From the NCBI GenBank assembly GCA_963749415.1, contig CAVVMG010000001.1, positions 1,550,001 to 1,614,000 of the forward strand: a stretch of DNA of 64,000 bases, read 5' to 3'. The DNA is from JALYNX01 sp963749415 (GTDB taxonomy: Bacteria > Actinomycetota > Acidimicrobiia > Spongiisociales > ZC4RG35). Below, piece after piece: positions 17,022 through 26,358 of the stretch (its first letter is position 1; each line of letters begins with the position of its first letter). A program made the position numbers and the translations under genes. A model generated the notes under the pieces. The model worked only from the letters and a program-made list of their open reading frames with translations. It did no database searches and was not told the DNA's origin.

Positions 17022-17411
17022 TCAACCTATCCGGAACGACCAGGAGAACTCGCCCGGATCGGGCAAACCGGTGGCGGTGTCATAGACCACGCGGACCGTG
17101 TGCTCTCCGGCGGACCATTCGGTGATCGACGGGTTGTTGGCGCTGGGCCCCCAGCGGTAGACCCCGGTTCCTTCCACGAATGTGGCGTCTTCCATGAGCC
17201 AGCCGTCGACGAAGATCTCCGCCGTGTAACCGGGCTCGAGGTCGATTTCGATGAAGGTCTGGGGAGGCACCAGGTCGCCAGGTTCGGGTGAGACCGCCTC
17301 GATGGGCCCGGGAAGGACGATCTCCTCACCTTCGGTGTAGAGAAGGATCCCGAATGCGATGGCAGCCACCGCCACGAGGCCAAGCCCGAGATAGATGAGG
17401 CGATAGGTCAT
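17022..17411 (-). CDS. Single-pass membrane protein, hypothetical
   Basis: A 129-residue product with an N-terminal membrane anchor (LIYLGLGLVAVAAIAFGILL, residues 5-24) and an extracytoplasmic beta-rich domain (FIEIDLEPGYTAEIFVDGWL, EHTVRVVYDTATGLPDPGEF). ATG 17411 is chosen because it begins the membrane segment; the open frame upstream is antisense to dapD. Function is not recognised. It is convergent with the DDN-family gene and divergent from dapD. Confidence 0.7.
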   Translation of the reverse strand: MTYRLIYLGLGLVAVAAIAFGILLYTEGEEIVLPGPIEAVSPEPGDLVPPQTFIEIDLEPGYTAEIFVDGWLMEDATFVEGTGVYRWGPSANNPSITEWSAGEHTVRVVYDTATGLPDPGEFSWSFRIG

Positions 17412-17472
17412 GCCACGGGCACCGTAGCGATGCCCCGTTACTCTGCCGCCGGGCCGAAACAAGGAATCTGGT

Positions 17473-18279
17473 GTGACCAACCAAGACCGAATCAGGGCCG
17501 CATTCGCCGGTGAGGGCGAGGTCGAAAGCGTCCGAGATGCCGTGGAATGGGCGATCGATGCGCTGGACCGGGGGGAAGTGCGGGTCGCAGAGAAGACCAC
17601 AGACGGCTGGGTGGTCAACGAATGGCTGAAGGAGGCGATCCTCCTCTACTTCCAGCTCCGCGACATGGAGACGGTCGAGGTCGGCGCCTACGAGTACCAC
17701 GACAAGATCCCCCTCAAGCATGGCCTCGCGGAGCAAGGGGTGAGGGTGGTGCCGCCGGGGACCGTTCGCTACGGAGCGCACTGCGAGCCCGGAGTGATCG
17801 TCATGCCCGGCTATGTGAACATTGGGGCGTATGTCGGCTCGGGCACCATGGTCGATACCTGGGCCACGGTGGGGTCCTGCGCCCAGATCGGGCGCAACGT
17901 GCATCTGTCGGGAGGAGTCGGGATCGGGGGGGTTCTCGAGCCGTCGGGAGCCCGACCGGTGATCATCGAGGACGGGGCTTTCATCGGCAGCAGATCGATC
18001 GTCGTGGAAGGGCTTCTGGTCGAAGAAGGGGCGGTCCTCGGTGCCAATACGGTGCTCACCGCCTCCACCCCGATCATCGACGTCACCGGGCCCGAACCGG
18101 TTGAGCATCGGGGACGGGTCCCAGCTGGGTCGGTTGTGGTGCCCGGTACCAGGCCCAAGGACTTCCCAAGTGGGACCTACGACCTGGTGTGTGCCCTGAT
18201 CATCGGGAAGCGCACCGAGCAGACGAGCGAGAAGACCGCCTTGAACGCCTATCTGCGTGACCTTGGCGTCCAACTGTGA
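17473..18279 (+). CDS. dapD: Tetrahydrodipicolinate N-succinyltransferase
   Basis: Succinylates tetrahydrodipicolinate in the meso-diaminopimelate/lysine pathway. The 268 residues have an N-terminal helical domain (EWAIDALDRGEVRVAEKT), then left-handed beta-helix hexapeptides (VMPGYVNIGAYVGSGTMVDT, GSCAQIGRNVHLSGGVGIGG) and the C-terminal RTSEKT-like tail. Length and sequence are of the E. coli DapD type rather than the longer type reported from mycobacteria and corynebacteria. GTG 17473 is the start. dapE follows with a 23-base overlap. Confidence 0.93.
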   Translation: MTNQDRIRAAFAGEGEVESVRDAVEWAIDALDRGEVRVAEKTTDGWVVNEWLKEAILLYFQLRDMETVEVGAYEYHDKIPLKHGLAEQGVRVVPPGTVRYGAHCEPGVIVMPGYVNIGAYVGSGTMVDTWATVGSCAQIGRNVHLSGGVGIGGVLEPSGARPVIIEDGAFIGSRSIVVEGLLVEEGAVLGANTVLTASTPIIDVTGPEPVEHRGRVPAGSVVVPGTRPKDFPSGTYDLVCALIIGKRTEQTSEKTALNAYLRDLGVQL

Positions 18280-19300
18280 CGACCTGGTCGACACGCTGCG
18301 CGCGCTGGTCGACATCCCTTCGGTCACCGGAGAGGAGGCTGCCCTCCGCGACGCCATCGCGGACCGGCTCTCGGCGTTTCCAAATCAGGTGGTAGCTGAT
18401 TCGCTGGTCGTCGGGGAACCGGACAGAAATGCCACATTGCTGGTCGGGCATCTCGACACCGTCCCGCTCCAGGGCCACGTGGGTGCCACGGTGCACGAGG
18501 ACCGGGTCCACGGCCTCGGCGCCACCGACATGAAGGCCGGCCTGGCGGTGATGATCCACCTCGTCGAGGATCTGGGACCGGGCAGGATCCGGTGCGTCTT
18601 CTACGCCGGCGAGGAGGGCCCTTTGACCGGGAACCAGCTGGCGATGGTGCTCGAAGCCGCTCCCTGGCTGCGCGAGGCAGAGGCCGCCCTGGTCCTGGAG
18701 CCGACCGATCGCAACCTGGAGGCCGGGTGTCAGGGCGTGGTCAACGCCGATGTGGCCTTCGAGGGAGTGGCCGCCCATTCGGCTCGGCCCTGGCTCGGCA
18801 ACAACGCGGTCACCAAGGCGGGGGAGTTCCTGACCATGATGCGCGGGCTGGAGCCGGACCTCCATGTCGTCGAGGGTCTCGAGTTCAAAGAGGTGATCTC
18901 GGTGACCATGGCGAGGGGTGGGGTCGCCAGGAACGTGATCCCCTCGGAGTTCGTGCTCAACGTCAACTATCGGTTTGCCCCGGACCGGGGAAGGGAGGCT
19001 GCGGTCGCCCATCTCGAGGAGGTGTGCTCGGCAGCCGACCGATTCGTGGTCACCGATGTCGCTCCGGCGGGTGCGGTCCACACCGGCCATCCACTTTTCC
19101 AGGATCTCGCTCGAGCCTCAGGGGCGGCGTTCAGTGGCAAGCAAGGCTGGACGGATGTCGCCCAGCTCTCCGAGGCGGGAGTCCCCGCGGTCAACTTCGG
19201 GCCCGGTGAGCCGGCGCTGGCCCACAAGCCGGGGGAGTCGGTCCGCGTCGACGACCTGACCTGGGCTTACGACTCGATCGCTGCGGTCGTAGCTGGATAA
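18257..19300 (+). CDS. dapE: Succinyl-diaminopimelate desuccinylase
   Basis: An M20-family metallopeptidase that removes succinate from N-succinyl-L,L-diaminopimelate, the step after DapD and DapC. The 347 residues show the metal-site segments LLVGHLDTVPLQG (His, Asp), GLGATDMKAGLAVMIHL, FYAGEEGPLTGNQL (catalytic Glu-Glu) and LEPTDRNLEAGCQG, plus the dimerisation region AFEGVAAHSARPWLGNNAV. GTG 18257 is the only plausible start, inside the end of dapD, so the two genes are coupled. Confidence 0.9.
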   Translation: MTLASNCDDLVDTLRALVDIPSVTGEEAALRDAIADRLSAFPNQVVADSLVVGEPDRNATLLVGHLDTVPLQGHVGATVHEDRVHGLGATDMKAGLAVMIHLVEDLGPGRIRCVFYAGEEGPLTGNQLAMVLEAAPWLREAEAALVLEPTDRNLEAGCQGVVNADVAFEGVAAHSARPWLGNNAVTKAGEFLTMMRGLEPDLHVVEGLEFKEVISVTMARGGVARNVIPSEFVLNVNYRFAPDRGREAAVAHLEEVCSAADRFVVTDVAPAGAVHTGHPLFQDLARASGAAFSGKQGWTDVAQLSEAGVPAVNFGPGEPALAHKPGESVRVDDLTWAYDSIAAVVAG

Positions 19301-19344
19301 CTGTCAGGAAGCTCGCGACCACTGCTTCCTACACTCCCCGGGCC

Positions 19345-19635
19345 ATGCCCATCGAAATCGACATCGCCCATGTGGCCCGCCTCGCCCGCCTCGACCTGAG
19401 CGCGGAGGAGCTCGAGGGCTACAAGCATCAGCTCGGGTTGATCCTGGAGCATGCCGCCCGCGTGCAGTCACTCGATGCCGACCCCCGCATCGAGAATGCC
19501 CATCCCCTGAGCCTGGTCAACAGTTTCCGCGACGACGTGACCCGCCCCTCCCTGGACCGGGATGAAGTGCTGGCTTCTGCCCCCGACACCGCAGACGGCT
19601 TCTTCGTGGTGCCCCCGGCGTTGGAGTCGCCATGA
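19345..19635 (+). CDS. gatC: Asp/Glu-tRNA(Asn/Gln) amidotransferase subunit C
   Basis: The 96-residue GatC subunit, which wraps around GatA and stabilises the GatCAB complex. The start DIAHVARLARLDLSAEEL and the middle HAARVQSLDADPRIENAHPL match the family. It is the first gene of gatC-gatA-gatB, with ATGA overlaps between successive genes. Presence of GatCAB implies that Gln-tRNA and/or Asn-tRNA is made by transamidation. Confidence 0.94.
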   Translation: MPIEIDIAHVARLARLDLSAEELEGYKHQLGLILEHAARVQSLDADPRIENAHPLSLVNSFRDDVTRPSLDRDEVLASAPDTADGFFVVPPALESP

Positions 19636-21098
19636 CCGCGCCCCCGGGCGTGGCCGATGCCGGGCGCCTGCTCCGTGCAGGTGAGGTGTCGTCGGTTGGC
19701 CTTCTCGAGAGCGTGCTGGATCGGGCCGCGAGCACCGAGGCTCAGATCCATGCCTACCTCACCCTGGACCGGGAGCGCGCCCTGGAGTCGGCGGGGAAAG
19801 CCGATGCCGACCTGGAGCAAGGCATCGATCACGGCCCGCTCCATGGGATCCCGATCGCGGTCAAGGACAACATGTGCACCCGGGGGGTGGAGACCACGGC
19901 GGCCTCTCAGATCCTGGCCGGCTACCGCCCGCCCTACGACGCCACAGTGGTGACCAGGCTTCGAGACGGGGGCGCCGTCGTCGTCGGCAAGACCAACCTC
20001 GACGAGTTCGCCATGGGATCGTCGACCGAGAACTCCGCCTATGGGCCCACCTTCAACCCATGGGACACGTCGAGAGTGGCCGGGGGCTCCTCCGGTGGAT
20101 CGGCCGCCGCGGTCTCCATCGGGTCTGCCCTCGCCGCCCTGGGCTCGGACACCGGGGGATCGATCCGCCAGCCCGCGTCCCTGTGTGGCGTGGTCGGCAT
20201 GAAGCCGACATATGGCACGGTGAGCAGGTACGGGCTCATCGCATTTGCCTCCTCGCTCGATCAGATCGGACCTCTGAGCAGGAGCGTGGAAGACGCGGCA
20301 CTGACCCTGGCCGCAGTCTGGGGTCACGATCCTCTCGATGCCACCTCCTACTCAGGCGCGTACCCGGAGCCGGGAGCGGGCCTGGATCGGGGAGTGGCCG
20401 GGCTTCGAGCCGGCGTCGTCGATGAGCTCTCAGGCGAGGGCTACGAGCCGGGTGTCGAATCGGCGACCTCGGAGATGGTCTCCCTCCTGGAACAGGCGGG
20501 CATGGAGGTGGTACGGGTCTCCTTGCCCTCGTTCGACATCGCGCTCTCCGCCTACTACCTGATCGCCCCTGCCGAGTGCTCTGCCAACCTGGCCCGCTTC
20601 GACGGGGTGCGGTACGGGTTGCGCGGGGAGGGCTCCACCACCGAGCAGATGATGGGGTCGACCCGGGCCGAGGGCTTCGGCCCCGAGGTGACGAGACGGA
20701 TCCTGCTCGGCACCTACGCCCTTTCCGCCGGCTACTACGACGCCTTCTACGGGCAGGCGCAGCGGGTGCGCGCCGCGATCCAGGAAGACTTCGCCCGGGC
20801 CTATGAGAAGGTGGACGTCCTGGTTTCTCCGACCAGCCCGACGTCGGCATTCGAGGCGGGAGCCCGGGTGGCTGACCCCATTGCGATGTACCTCTCCGAC
20901 ATCTGCACCATCCCATCCAACCTGGCGGGCCATCCCGCGATCTCCGTCCCGGTCGGCCTCGACGACCATGGCCTGCCCATTGGCTTCCAGGTGATGGCCC
21001 CTGCCCTGGGTGAGGAGGTCATGTTCCAGGTGGCCGCCGAGGTGGAGAGGCTCGCCGCGTTCGACGCGGCCCCCGCATTGGCAGAGGTGGCGTCATGA
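19632..21098 (+). CDS. gatA: Asp/Glu-tRNA amidotransferase subunit A
   Basis: The amidase-signature subunit that releases ammonia from glutamine. The 488 residues carry the Ser-cisSer-Lys triad: the lysine in IPIAVKDNMCTRGVE (K78), the serines in AGGSSGGSAAAV (about 153-157) and SDTGGSIRQPASLCGVVG. GMKPTYGTVSRYGLIAFASS is also diagnostic. Overlaps of four bases with gatC and gatB indicate tight coupling. Confidence 0.96.
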   Translation: MTAPPGVADAGRLLRAGEVSSVGLLESVLDRAASTEAQIHAYLTLDRERALESAGKADADLEQGIDHGPLHGIPIAVKDNMCTRGVETTAASQILAGYRPPYDATVVTRLRDGGAVVVGKTNLDEFAMGSSTENSAYGPTFNPWDTSRVAGGSSGGSAAAVSIGSALAALGSDTGGSIRQPASLCGVVGMKPTYGTVSRYGLIAFASSLDQIGPLSRSVEDAALTLAAVWGHDPLDATSYSGAYPEPGAGLDRGVAGLRAGVVDELSGEGYEPGVESATSEMVSLLEQAGMEVVRVSLPSFDIALSAYYLIAPAECSANLARFDGVRYGLRGEGSTTEQMMGSTRAEGFGPEVTRRILLGTYALSAGYYDAFYGQAQRVRAAIQEDFARAYEKVDVLVSPTSPTSAFEAGARVADPIAMYLSDICTIPSNLAGHPAISVPVGLDDHGLPIGFQVMAPALGEEVMFQVAAEVERLAAFDAAPALAEVAS

Positions 21099-22542
21099 CC
21101 TGGGAGCCGGTGATCGGGATCGAGGTCCACGTCGAGCTGCGCACTGATTCGAAGATGTTCTGCGGGTGCGCGGTGAGCTTCGGTGCCGAGCCCAACACCA
21201 ATGTCTGCCCCACCTGCCTCGGCCTGCCCGGGGCACTCCCTGTGACCAACAAGGCCGCGATCGAGTCGATCATGGCGATCGGCCTCGCTCTCGACTGTGA
21301 GATCTCGGAGCGCTCGGTGTTCCACAGGAAGAACTACTTCTACGCCGACTTGCCCAAGAACTATCAGATCTCCCAGTTCGACGTCCCCGTGTGCCGGGAC
21401 GGCCACCTCGACATCACGGTCGAAGGGGAGGCCCGCAGTGTCGGCATCGAACGGGCGCACATGGAGGAAGACACCGGGAAATCGACCCATGTCGGAGCGG
21501 GGGGAGGATCCATGCCGCGGAGTCGACTCTTCTCGACTTCAACCGCTCCGGTGTCCCGCTGGTCGAGATCGTCTCCCGCCCCGACCTGCGCAGCGCGGTC
21601 GAGGCCCGGGTGTACGCACAGGAGCTGAGGGCGTTGGTGGCCGAGCTCGGGGTGTCCGACGCCCGACTCGAGGAGGGCTCGGTCCGCTTCGACGCCAATG
21701 TCTCGATCCGCCCTGCCGGCAATGAGGAGTTGGGGACCAAGGTCGAGATCAAGAACATGAACTCGTTTCGCTCGCTGGAGCGAGCCGTGGAGCACGAGAT
21801 CGAGCGCCAGGTCGAACTGGCCGATTCCGGTGGCCAGGTGGTCCAGGAGACCCGGCATTGGGACGAGGAGGCCGGAGTCACTCATTCCATGCGAACCAAG
21901 GAAGGCTCCTCCGACTATCGATACTTCGTGGAGCCCGACCTGGTGCCGATGGTTATCGACGAAGAATGGGTCGCCCGGGTCAGGGCATCCCTCCCCGAGC
22001 TGCCGGCGTTGCGCCGCGACCGGTACCGGGAGCAGGGCCTCAGCGACGCCACCGCCGGGGTCCTCTCGGCAACGGCCCCTCTGCTCCGCGAATTGCACGC
22101 GAGCGCGGTGCAAGCCGGTGCAGACCCGAGGGCGTCGGCGAACTGGGTCACCGGCGAGGTGACCGCATGGCTGCGGCGCCAGGAACAGGACACCGAGGTC
22201 CTCCCGGTCGATGGGCCGGCGCTCGCCGAGCTCATCGGGCTCGTCGAGGACGGGCACCTCTCCAGCTCGGCGGCAAAGGAGGTCCTCGAAGGCGTCCTTT
22301 CTGGCGAGGGCTCCCCGGCTGCCGTCGCTGAAGCTCGGAACCTCATCCAGATCAGCGACACCGGTGCGCTGGAGTCGGAGATCGCCGGGGTGATCGAGGC
22401 CAACCCGCAAGCGGTCGAAGCCTTCCGCAATGGCGAGGAGAAGGTGGTCGGCTTCCTCGTGGGGCAGGTGATGAAGGCCACGCAGGGGCGGGCCGATCCC
22501 CGGTTGGTCGACCAGCTGCTCAGAGCACGCCTCAGCGGCTGA
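21095..22542 (+). CDS. gatB: Asp/Glu-tRNA amidotransferase subunit B, one frameshift
   Basis: GatB binds and phosphorylates the misacylated tRNA. The N-terminal part (EPVIGIEVHVELRTDSKMFC, NVCPTCLGLPGALPV) reads from 21095; the remainder (DFNRSGVPLVEIVSRPDLRS, KNMNSFRSLERAVEHEIERQ, the YqeY-like tail) is in another frame. They join in the G-run at 21499-21504: six G are present where seven would give GAGGRIHAAES, matching the family. Frames cover 21095-21628 and 21391-22542; corrected length is about 482. A homopolymer deletion in the assembly is the simplest explanation. Confidence 0.93.
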
Positions 22543-22580
22543 ACGGGCACCGCCCACGTCGTCGGTTACCGTCTGGCCTG

Positions 22581-24014
22581 ATGCAGCGCCATACCAAGAT
22601 CATCGCCACGCTGGGCCCTGCAGTGTCCGACGAGGCCTCCATCCGGGCCCTGGTGGAGGCGGGTATGGATGTGGCACGGCTCAACTTCTCACACGGAGAG
22701 CACGAGCTCCACGCCGCGATGCTGAAATGGGTTCGGGCCGCAGCCGTCGATGCCGGGCGCGCCGTCGCAGTTCTGCAGGACATCCAGGGCCCGAAGCTGA
22801 GGGTCGGGGAGTTCCCTTCAGGGTCCATCCGCCTCAAGAAGGGCGACGAAGTCAGGCTGGTCCCCGATAAGGGGATGGGTGACCGCGACCTCATTCCCGT
22901 CGGATACGAGCAGTTGCTCGACGACGTGCGCCCCGGCGACCGTGTCCTCCTCTCCGACGGGCTCATCCGTCTCGAGGTGATCGGGATGTCGGACACCGGC
23001 CTCATGGCCGATGTGAAAATCGGCGGCGACCTGTCGGACCACAAAGGAGTCGCCTTCCCCGACAGCCGGCTGTCGACAGAGTGCGTGACCGTGAAGGACG
23101 AGGTCGACCTGGCGTTCGGCAAGAAGATCGGCGTCGACTACGTCGCCGCCTCGTTCGTGCGCAGTGGGGACGACGTGAGGAAGGTCGTTGACCTGGCCGG
23201 GGACACCCCGGTGATCTCGAAGATCGAGCTGGCTCAGGCATACGAGAACCTCGATGACATCCTCGAGCCCTCGTTTGGGGTGATGGTCGCCCGAGGAGAT
23301 CTCGGGGTCCAGCTTCCTCTGGAGCGGATCCCTCTGATCCAGACCGAGATCCTGAACCGAACCAACGCCGCCGGCCGGATCTCGATCACGGCCACCGAGA
23401 TGCTGGAGTCGATGACCAAGAGCCCGCGGCCCACCCGGGCCGAGGTGACCGACGTCGCCACCGCGGTAATCGGCGGCACCGATGCAGTGATGCTGTCTGG
23501 TGAGACCGCCGTTGGTGATTATCCGGCCCAGACAGTGGCCGCGATGGCAGAGATCTGCCGTGTTGTCGAAGAGGACACTCTCTCCAACCGCGGTGACCAT
23601 CCTGTCCCCTTCGTCGGGGATGGGAATACGGTGGCCTCGGCGGTCGCCCAGGCCGCGACCGAGGTCGCGATCAACCTCGAGGCCAAGGCGATCGTTGCTT
23701 TCACCGAGTCCGGCAACACCGCACGACTCATTTCCAAGTACCGCCCCGAGGGGCGGATCGTCGCCTTCAGTCCGAACGAGTCCACCCTGAGCCGGATGGC
23801 GCTCTTCTGGGGGGTTTCTCCCCACGAGTTCGAACGTCGCGAGTACACCGACGACGAGATGGCGGCAGCCTCCACCATCCTGGAGAAGGACGGCCTGGCC
23901 AAGGTGGGTGACACCGTGGTCATGGTCGCCGGGGTACCGCCCAACGTCCAGGCATCGACGAACCTGCTCAAGGTGCAGGTAATCGGCGAGGTCCCGGGCG
24001 GCTTTGGATCCTGA
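22581..24014 (+). CDS. pyk: Pyruvate kinase
   Basis: Converts phosphoenolpyruvate and ADP to pyruvate and ATP. The 477 residues include TKIIATLGPAVSDEASIRAL, DVARLNFSHGEHELHAAML, the metal/phosphate segment FGVMVARGDLGVQLPLERIP, the active-site TATEMLESMTKSPRPTRAEV and MLSGETAVGDYP, and a C-terminal allosteric domain (AIVAFTESGNTARLISKYRP). It follows gatB by 38 bases. Confidence 0.96.
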   Translation: MQRHTKIIATLGPAVSDEASIRALVEAGMDVARLNFSHGEHELHAAMLKWVRAAAVDAGRAVAVLQDIQGPKLRVGEFPSGSIRLKKGDEVRLVPDKGMGDRDLIPVGYEQLLDDVRPGDRVLLSDGLIRLEVIGMSDTGLMADVKIGGDLSDHKGVAFPDSRLSTECVTVKDEVDLAFGKKIGVDYVAASFVRSGDDVRKVVDLAGDTPVISKIELAQAYENLDDILEPSFGVMVARGDLGVQLPLERIPLIQTEILNRTNAAGRISITATEMLESMTKSPRPTRAEVTDVATAVIGGTDAVMLSGETAVGDYPAQTVAAMAEICRVVEEDTLSNRGDHPVPFVGDGNTVASAVAQAATEVAINLEAKAIVAFTESGNTARLISKYRPEGRIVAFSPNESTLSRMALFWGVSPHEFERREYTDDEMAAASTILEKDGLAKVGDTVVMVAGVPPNVQASTNLLKVQVIGEVPGGFGS

Positions 24015-24016
24015 TC

Positions 24017-24319
24017 GTGGGTCAGACCGTGTTCATCCGCGACCACGTGGTGATGGGAGAGGTACTCCTCGTGACCACCGACCGCAGCTTCACAGGCCAG
24101 GACGGGCAGGCCATCACCACTGATTCACCAGGGAACGCGGTCCCCGCGCTTCTCGGCGCCGGACTCTTCGACCTCGACCTCGGGATCGACCATGTCTACG
24201 TGCTCCAGAACACGGTCACCATCCGGCGACCCGATCCCTGGGACGACGAGGCAGTTACCCGGGCGCGGGACGTGATCTCAGACTTCCTGCGCCACTACGA
24301 GGGCTCCGCGGGGGAGTAG
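24017..24319 (+). CDS. Small protein resembling the Nfu/NifU N-terminal scaffold domain
   Basis: 100 residues, starting at GTG 24017 two bases after pyk. The segment AVPALLGAGLFDLDLGIDHV, then YVLQNTVTIRRPDPWDDEAV and the helix ARDVISDFLRHY resemble the Nfu N-terminal domain pattern (residue pair before ...LF...GV..V....ITV.....W). The C-terminal CxxC cluster-binding domain of Nfu is absent, so if this is a relative it is a stand-alone domain. Coupling to pyk suggests co-transcription only. The assignment is tentative. Confidence 0.5.
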   Translation: MGQTVFIRDHVVMGEVLLVTTDRSFTGQDGQAITTDSPGNAVPALLGAGLFDLDLGIDHVYVLQNTVTIRRPDPWDDEAVTRARDVISDFLRHYEGSAGE

Positions 24320-24327
24320 GCCCAAAC

Positions 24328-26256
24328 TCAGGACGGAGGCGTCGTGGTGGTCGTAGTCGTGGTGGGAATAGTGGTTGTCGTCGTGGTGGTCGTGGTCGTG
24401 GTGGTCGTAGGACAGGCAACCGCGGTGTCGGGGACCTTGCACGGATGGACCTCGACGACGGCGAACCGGGGGGCATAGCGAACCACCCACTCCTGTGTCT
24501 CCATCACGTCATCGCCCCTTCTGATCTCACGGGTGACCATGACGCTCCAGCCCCCTTCCTCGGTCTGGATCTGGTCCTCCTCATCGATACCGAGCTCGGG
24601 ATTGCCCACATATCGGGTCTCCGAGGGCTCGGTGAGGGCGTAACGGTCCGAGACCTCACCGCTCACATGGAGGGCGTTGGCGCCGCCCTCGGCATCGAGC
24701 CAGATGTGCGTCTCCCCACCGCTCTGCTCACCCTTGAGCACCCGGCCGTCGTTGCTCCCGAAGATGCGCACGGTGATCGATGTGTCCGTCCAGCGGGTGT
24801 CGATCAGGACCGCGTGGTCTCTGTTGTTCTTGAACCTGAGGTCGGGGCTGGTCCAGCTCAGGGTGGCCTCGATGCCCTCGGGATAGCGGGAGAAGTAGTA
24901 GGAGTGCGGCTTGTGCTCCACGTCCTGATATCCACCCCAGAAGACTGCGTTGTACATCGTCGTCGTGAATTGGCTGACTCCGCCACCGATCGACTCCTGG
25001 AGCACCCCTTCGAAGATCCCGGGGGCGGGGAGATACCCGCCCTCCTCGGTGCGTTGCCCCACCGTGTCGTTGAGGCTGAAAGTCTCGCCGGGGACAACTA
25101 TCACTCCATCCACCGTGGCGGCCATGGTCTGGATGTTGGTGACCCGCGGCTGGCAGCAATCGTGATAGGTGGTGAATTGCGAGACCAGGTGCTCGATGCC
25201 CAGCCCTTCCAGGTATTCGGTGGTGACCTCCGGGTCGGCCCCTTCGACCAGGGGCAACTCTCCGGTCCGCTCCTCGGTCAGGCCGGCCGCCTCGAGTCGC
25301 CTCGCGGTCTCGGTGGCGTCGATCTCGGTCCCTTTTTGCCCGGGCACTATCGAGATCGAGTCGCCTTCGATCACGAACTCGGCGTCGACCGGCTCATCCT
25401 CGAACTCTCCGCGAACCGGCTCCAGCAGGCCGTTGATGATCTCCGGGTCGAAGCTGTTGACGATGAGGGCCGGACTCTGCTGGATGGTCTCCGATCGAAA
25501 CGCTTCCTCCAGCTCTGAGGTGGTGAACACCACCTCAGTCCCGTCGTGCGTGAGCTCGATCGAATCAGACAGCATCTGCTGCGCTTCGGCGAGTGATGCG
25601 TCCACATCGGCGTCGGTGAGGCTGGGCTCGATGGTGACCACCGGGATCGTGAGCTCTTGTGCTTCGGTGGAGAGGAGGGAGGACTCGACGATGGCCAATC
25701 CCGCCGGGCGATCCACGCCACTTCCGATTGCCGGATACACCGCCTGGAGCTCTCCCTCGACGAGCTCGATGCCACCCTGGTTGGCGGGGCGAGCGATCAC
25801 CTCTGTGTCCCAGGTGTCGAAGATCGCGTTGACCGAATCGGCATCGATCGCGCCGCTGACCGGGATATGCACCGTGGAGAAGATGTGGCCCAGCCACCAC
25901 GTGAACTGGGAGAGCGGGCTTCCCTCCCGTCCCACCAGCATCGCCTCGTCGACGATGGTGTCTTCGTCGACGTCGAGCCCGGCTTCGGGTGGGATCAGGC
26001 TGACCACCTTCCCGTCGAGATTGAAGATCGCTGGCCGCGCCAGGTACTCGTCTTCGACCGCGACCATCGCGGTTAATGCCTGTTCCTCGTCGAGACCCCC
26101 TAACTGCGTGCCGGACACTTCGACGCGGCCGATCACCTCGCCTCTGGACGTGGCCCTGGTGAGGCCGTAGAGACCAAAGAGGAGAGCGAGGACGGCTCCC
26201 AGGCCGAGGGCAGCCGCGAGCCATATGTTGTTGGGAGGGGAGAGGTGTTTGTTCAT
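24328..26256 (-). CDS. VanW-family cell-wall protein with poly-threonine tail
   Basis: A 642-residue envelope protein. An N-terminal membrane anchor (WLAAALGLGAVLALLFGLYG, residues 13-32) precedes two repeat-like extracytoplasmic domains of the YoaR/peptidoglycan-binding type. A VanW domain follows near 370-520 (GETFSLNDTVGQRTEEGGYL, GGGVSQFTTTMYNAVFWGGY), then a G5-like stretch and a Thr-only tail (about 25 Thr with a few Ile/Pro). VanW proteins occur in vancomycin clusters and widely in Gram-positive walls; their activity is unproven. The gene is divergent from the RecB-like nuclease gene. Confidence 0.9.
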   Translation of the reverse strand: MNKHLSPPNNIWLAAALGLGAVLALLFGLYGLTRATSRGEVIGRVEVSGTQLGGLDEEQALTAMVAVEDEYLARPAIFNLDGKVVSLIPPEAGLDVDEDTIVDEAMLVGREGSPLSQFTWWLGHIFSTVHIPVSGAIDADSVNAIFDTWDTEVIARPANQGGIELVEGELQAVYPAIGSGVDRPAGLAIVESSLLSTEAQELTIPVVTIEPSLTDADVDASLAEAQQMLSDSIELTHDGTEVVFTTSELEEAFRSETIQQSPALIVNSFDPEIINGLLEPVRGEFEDEPVDAEFVIEGDSISIVPGQKGTEIDATETARRLEAAGLTEERTGELPLVEGADPEVTTEYLEGLGIEHLVSQFTTYHDCCQPRVTNIQTMAATVDGVIVVPGETFSLNDTVGQRTEEGGYLPAPGIFEGVLQESIGGGVSQFTTTMYNAVFWGGYQDVEHKPHSYYFSRYPEGIEATLSWTSPDLRFKNNRDHAVLIDTRWTDTSITVRIFGSNDGRVLKGEQSGGETHIWLDAEGGANALHVSGEVSDRYALTEPSETRYVGNPELGIDEEDQIQTEEGGWSVMVTREIRRGDDVMETQEWVVRYAPRFAVVEVHPCKVPDTAVACPTTTTTTTTTTTTTIPTTTTTTTTPPS

Positions 26257-26358
26257 TCAGAAGGCCGCCCCAAACGACCTAGTGGATGGCCCGGGGATGG
26301 TAACGCCGACGCGATTCCTATTTGCAGTCGTGTCCCAGGCGCGCCCTACGCTTTTCCC

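Noticed and set aside
24445..25518. 357-codon open frame on the plus strand inside the VanW gene
   Set aside because: It is the complement of VanW codons, starts without a ribosome-binding site and resembles no family.
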